The notes below the pieces were generated by a model. It searched no databases, was not told the origin of the DNA, and worked only from the letters and a program-made list of their open reading frames with translations. Below, piece after piece: positions 59,801 to 64,000 of a stretch of DNA of 64,000 nucleotides. Made by a program: the position numbers and the translations under genes. The DNA is taken from contig NC_092203.1 of the NCBI RefSeq assembly GCF_043641665.1, forward strand, positions 11,017,873 through 11,081,872, read 5' to 3'. Within the stretch, counting starts at the first letter, position 1; each line of letters opens with the position of its first letter. This DNA comes from Enoplosus armatus (taxonomy: Eukaryota > Chordata > Actinopteri > Centrarchiformes > Enoplosidae).

Positions 59801-62198
59801 CTCAGTGATAAAAAAAAAGCAGCAATGAATAATGGACATGAACTTTATTTGTGGTAGCACTTTACAATAACAATAACTGTTTTACAGGCAATAAAACATG
59901 AATGAATAAAGTCGAAACAAGATAATCCGACATGGAATCAAGATTGAGCCTTTAGAAAAGAATAAAATCTGAGCCAAAAGCGTTTTTGTTCTGCTCACCT
60001 TCAGTCTTAATTTATCGCCATCGAGTGACACAGAAATGTCCAGACGGCCGAGCAGGGCGCAGTGTAAGCTGTCATAAAGGTTTAAACAGAGAGCTAATGG
60101 CCGGTGTTAACAGGCAGGGAGGCTTTTAGGGAGGAAACACCCCCACAGCTTCCACCTCCACCTCCACCTCCCATCACTGTAACCCAGATCTGACTCCCTG
60201 CAGGCTGCTCAAACACAGACAGTTTTGATTAAAGACACATTCACACATACATATAGATACAACAGTCACACTTTACTTTAACTCCCCCTATTTAGCATTA
60301 AAAGCAGTGTGTAAACACAGTAAGCAGCTCTGACAAAAAGAGACAATATTACAATTTAGAAATGGAGTCTTCATGTATAATGAAGGTCTGTATCAACATT
60401 AGATTTAATGTTGTCATGCAGATACTTTTCACTTGTCCATGTATCTTTAGTTTCTGATAAATATTTAGTTTCCTAAAAACCTTGTTCAGTAATTGCAGGT
60501 GGTCGAAGCCAACGTGTAGCAAGCTGAAAGGTCACAAACCTTCCAGAGGACCTGTGTGTGAGTGAGTGTGTGTCTGCAGGATGCTGCAGTTGAATGTCCT
60601 GACCTTTACTGAGTGTCGGTGTTCAGCCTGCAGGCTTCGACCGCAGCGTGACGCTCAGGTCAAACCACCACAGAGCTTCTGTGTGGATCAGAGCTTTGAT
60701 TGGCAGCTCACTGCAACACCTACCAAACTTATACTTGAAATATCACAATTATCCATTTCTAAGTCACTGAAAAACTTTAAATACATGTTGGCTCTTATAG
60801 AACTTATAGAAGTTTGTTTGTAGTTTTGTAATATTTGTACAAGATATTTAACAACAGGAGTAATGATAAATTATATTATAAAAGATTAATTAACGTAATT
60901 AGAACTGGAATAATTTAAGCCAAGGATTACCCCATAAACCTGACAAAAAAAACAGTAGAAAAATATCTGTATTATATGAAACAATGTTGGTTTACATTGT
61001 AAACAAACAGATGATTGGTGCAGCTGTAGACTGAAGGGACTCTGTTTACTTTCTGTTGTGATTTTATTTGACAGGAAAACGTTTCTCTCTGTTTTATCTC
61101 CGTGTGACGCTTCGCTGAGCACCTTCAGCCGCACGGTTTGACCTTCAACCCCCCCCCCCCCGCCTTCGAACAGACACTCGTACAAACTACCCACCAGTTT
61201 GTGTGTTGGTGGGGACATGGTTACCGCATCCTCCATGTCAATATGCCAAACCAGGTTGGATCAGCGCATTTGTTTTGTCGACCCCAGCAGATGAGGCGGG
61301 TGGAGAGGTCGTCAAATATTGATGCCAGAAGCTGAAACACACAACTGCTGCCCTCTGAAGGAACAGAAAACTTCACTTGTGAGTTTTAGTTTCAGCTTAT
61401 AGTTAGAATACCTTAGAATAAGGAATAACGACGATTAAGCATCTTATTTGAGACTTTTGGACTTTGTCAAGAGGCCGTTGTGATGATCCTCCTGAAAAAT
61501 GTGCCATTTGTAAACAGATTTCACTCATATTTTGTTTTCATTTTCGCCTATTTAAAGTCAGATTTATTGTTGTCCGGATGTGACATTGACATTGTGACAC
61601 TGACTCATTAAATCTTTATTAAATCAAGTTAAGTTCCATAATAGAATTGAGCACAAGGTCGTACAATGCAAGTAATTTTCCCTGTATTATAAAACTGAAA
61701 ACAATTCCAGCAGAATTAAATGAGGACACTTAAAAGAACCAAACTGCTTTTAATTTTATGTCAATTTTGAATTTCAGTACCTTAAATTTCAAGACATGAG
61801 ACAAAATATTGAGGTGTCTTTACTTTAGCGAAGTAAGAATAACCTTAACAATTTTAACAGACACCTGCCAACCAATCAGAAGTTAGTATTTTCCATTGTA
61901 ATGTAAATCATTAACAGCTAAAGTGCTACCTAAACCCTTCACAGGACCAACAGGTGAACACGCTGATGAAACATAACCCTTTAATGCAGTTTGTGTTCAT
62001 TCGACAGAATTTTTTAGGCTCTTGTTGTTTGTTGTGTTGACTTTGATATGATGATCTTGAATAATTCAGAGTATTTTCGGCATCCTGCTGCTCTCTTTTC
62101 TTATTTTTTTCAGTGTTTCCAGGAAGCTGCTGAAGCTCACAGATCTGCCTGACCTAAAAGCTCTGACATCTCAAGGGGCGATCGCACACTGAGCTGCC

Positions 62199-62208
<10 letters not shown>

Positions 62209-62292
<84 letters not shown>
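62209..62292 (+). repeat. (TG)42 microsatellite
   Basis: 84 bp without interruption, the longest in the window; left border of a purine-rich tract. Confidence 0.98.
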
Positions 62293-62293
<1 letters not shown>

Positions 62294-62334
62294 ACCCAGA
62301 CTAGAGAGCAGAAACACAACCTCGACCTAGATAC

Positions 62335-62775
62335 TGAAAAAACAACCAGAGGAGGGTTCAAGGAGACGAAGAGGACGAGAAGGGAGAAACAGCAAAGATG
62401 AGACAGGAGAGGATGAGAAAAGAGCAGAAACATGGGAAGAAGAAGATGTCAGGAGAAAAGAGGAGGAATAAAAAAAAGATGTGGAGAACAAAGATGAAGG
62501 AAAAGAGACAAGAAGAGACAGGAGAGGAAGGGAAAGAGAAGTAGAAAAGTGACAAATGACAATGAGGATGAAAAGTGTAAAGAAGATGGGGAGAGGAGAA
62601 GAGGGTAATGCAACAAATGAAAGGAGGAGTACGACAAAAGAGGATAAACAGGAAGAGAAACAGCCATAAGAGAGGAGAAGAAAAGGAGATGAGGAATAGG
62701 AAGAAGAGAAGAGAAGGGTGATGAAGAGGAGGAGGGGACAGTAGAGGAAGAAAAGATGAAGAGAGTAGAGTAGAG
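62335..62775 (+). repeat. purine-rich tract
   Basis: About 430 bp with strongly biased A/G content (aggagaagaggagg-type sequence). The minus strand therefore shows long open frames rich in Ser, Leu and Phe that are not genes. Confidence 0.85.
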
Positions 62776-62846
62776 TTGGTTTGGAGGTCACGGCCTCCCT
62801 CCTGTTGGTCTGATGGATCCACACTGACAACCAGAGACCACTGGAG

Positions 62847-62848
<2 letters not shown>

Positions 62849-62885
<37 letters not shown>
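62849..62885 (+). repeat. (TG)n microsatellite
   Basis: About 18 units; right border of the purine-rich tract. Confidence 0.96.
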
Positions 62886-62888
<3 letters not shown>

Positions 62889-63069
62889 AGTTCAATCTCA
62901 CTCAAACACACACACACACTTTTCCCAGTTTCCCTGGAGGTGTTTTCTTAATCGACTGTGGCTGTGTCTGGAAACACACACACATACACACACTCACAAA
63001 GGTCAGAGGTCAAACAGGAAGTATTTTGCCCGTACAGATGGCAGGTTTCAGATCCATCCGAGTGTGAAA

Positions 63070-63535
63070 GGTCACAGGACAGTAGTAGTACTGGTAGTAG
63101 CAGTACACTCAGTTACAGTAGCTGTAGCAGTAGCAGTATTAGTAGTTGTAGCTTTACTAGTTGTGGTAGTAGTTGTAGTAGAAGCGGAGGCAGGAGTTTG
63201 TAGTAGTTGCCGTTCTTGCAGTCGTAGTAATAGTTTAGTTAGTTAGAGCGTGTGGTATTAGTAGTTGTAGCTGTGCTGTAAGTAGTAAAGTTGCAGTACT
63301 TGTGACGATGATACATTGATAGTACTTGCTGTAATAGTATTAGCATTTGTAGCAGATTGAAGTTGTAGTAGTTGCAGTTTTGCAGTAGTTGTGGCATTTG
63401 TAGTAGTAGTTATATCAGGTGCAGTAGTTACTGTGTTTCCAGTAGTAGTAGTAATTGTCAGAGTAATAGTAGTATTTGTTGCATTTTGCAGACATAGCAG
63501 TATTAGCAGTATCAGTAGTCTCGGTAGTAGCAGCA
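63070..63535 (+). repeat. imperfect (TAG)n trinucleotide array
   Basis: About 460 bp of GTAGTAGTAG-like triplets mixed with CAGTAG, TTGTAG and ATTAGT variants. A pure (GAT)n of about seven units follows near 63,672. Confidence 0.85.
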
Positions 63536-64000
63536 TCGCTTTTTTTTCAGATATCGGTGTCACCATAGCAACATGATGAATTTAATAACCATAACTGAAG
63601 TTGAGCTCAGCATTGATCAAAATGACCTTAAAATAATAAAGAATGATGTTGATGGAGATGATGACACTCATTGATGATGATGATGATGATGACGGTAATG
63701 ACAGCAGTGATGATGTTTATTCAAAGGAATTGGCTCACACTCAGTGAGGAGTCTTTATCGCAGTGTTTAATCACATTAAACAACGTGATCTCATTCACTG
63801 GAGACACTTTGTCCTGGATGTTTACGTTTTTAAAGACACAAACTTTTGCCAGTTTCAGCGTTGATGTAGCGTGAGAACATTATTGTAAGATCGCTGTCTG
63901 GGTCTGAAGTCTGTCATGAAGCGGAAACGCCTTAAACATCTTTAAAAACACAGAAACTTCGTGTGAGGACTTCAGAGAGGAAATTCCTGCCAGCACACTG

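Larger units (their letters stand above)
56576..64000. other. intergenic DNA downstream of ahr1
   Basis: No recognised gene on either strand. It contains possible exon-like segments at 56633-56802 and 59657-59784 with consensus splice sites but no recognisable protein, microsatellites, a purine-rich tract and a TAG-rich array. 56.8-59.6 kb and 60.9-62.1 kb are plain AT-rich DNA. Confidence 0.6.

Noticed and set aside
62327..62830. Overlapping long open frames on the minus strand, rich in Ser, Leu and Phe
   Set aside because: They come from the purine-rich tract read as polypyrimidine; no domain, no splice context, low complexity.
1..64000. CRISPR arrays, operons, phage or viral genes
   Set aside because: None seen; the spliced genes, introns and repeats are those of a vertebrate nuclear genome.

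Overview
The window is vertebrate nuclear DNA, almost certainly from a teleost fish. It is AT-rich, intron-rich, crowded with (TG)n/(CA)n microsatellites and carries repeats typical of fish genomes. Its only recognisable protein-coding content is two aryl hydrocarbon receptor (AHR) genes, head to tail on the + strand. An AHR2-AHR1 tandem is a known teleost arrangement, and no second gene family was found on either strand. The species cannot be named from the sequence, nor can I say whether this is the a or b copy of the cluster.

Layout. 1-16,761: repeat-rich DNA upstream of the first visible AHR2 exon, probably its second intron. It holds microsatellites, a pyrimidine-rich tandem array, a degenerate GACT minisatellite, a four-unit interstitial telomere repeat and a MITE-like element. 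16,762-24,702: AHR2 exons 3-11 (numbered by comparison with AHR1); the two bHLH exons are not in the window. 24,703 to at most about 29,580: AHR2 3' UTR and flank with three candidate poly(A) signals. About 29,600-30,880: spacer. 30,880-31,525: CpG-rich AHR1 promoter and 5' UTR with CRE-like and DR1-like sites and a well-placed uORF. 31,526-52,636: complete AHR1, 11 exons, whose lengths sum to 2,832 nt (943 codons plus stop). 52,637 to about 56,575: AHR1 3' UTR ending near an AATAAA and containing a 21-bp hairpin. The rest is intergenic repeats, including an 84-bp (TG)n and a 430-bp purine-rich tract.

Function. Both genes encode cytosolic ligand-activated bHLH-PAS transcription factors. From family knowledge, ligand binding in PAS-B releases them from HSP90/AIP, they enter the nucleus, pair with ARNT and activate genes such as cyp1a at xenobiotic response elements. 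In teleosts AHR2 is generally the main mediator of dioxin toxicity. Here both paralogs keep the His and Ala residues of a dioxin-competent ligand pocket, and their exon lengths in the PAS region match almost base for base. I found no novel system. The items most worth checking are the 3' UTR hairpin, the inverted repeat in the AHR2 3' UTR, the perfect-Kozak ATG at the start of AHR2 exon 3, the NAGNAG acceptor and the uORF.
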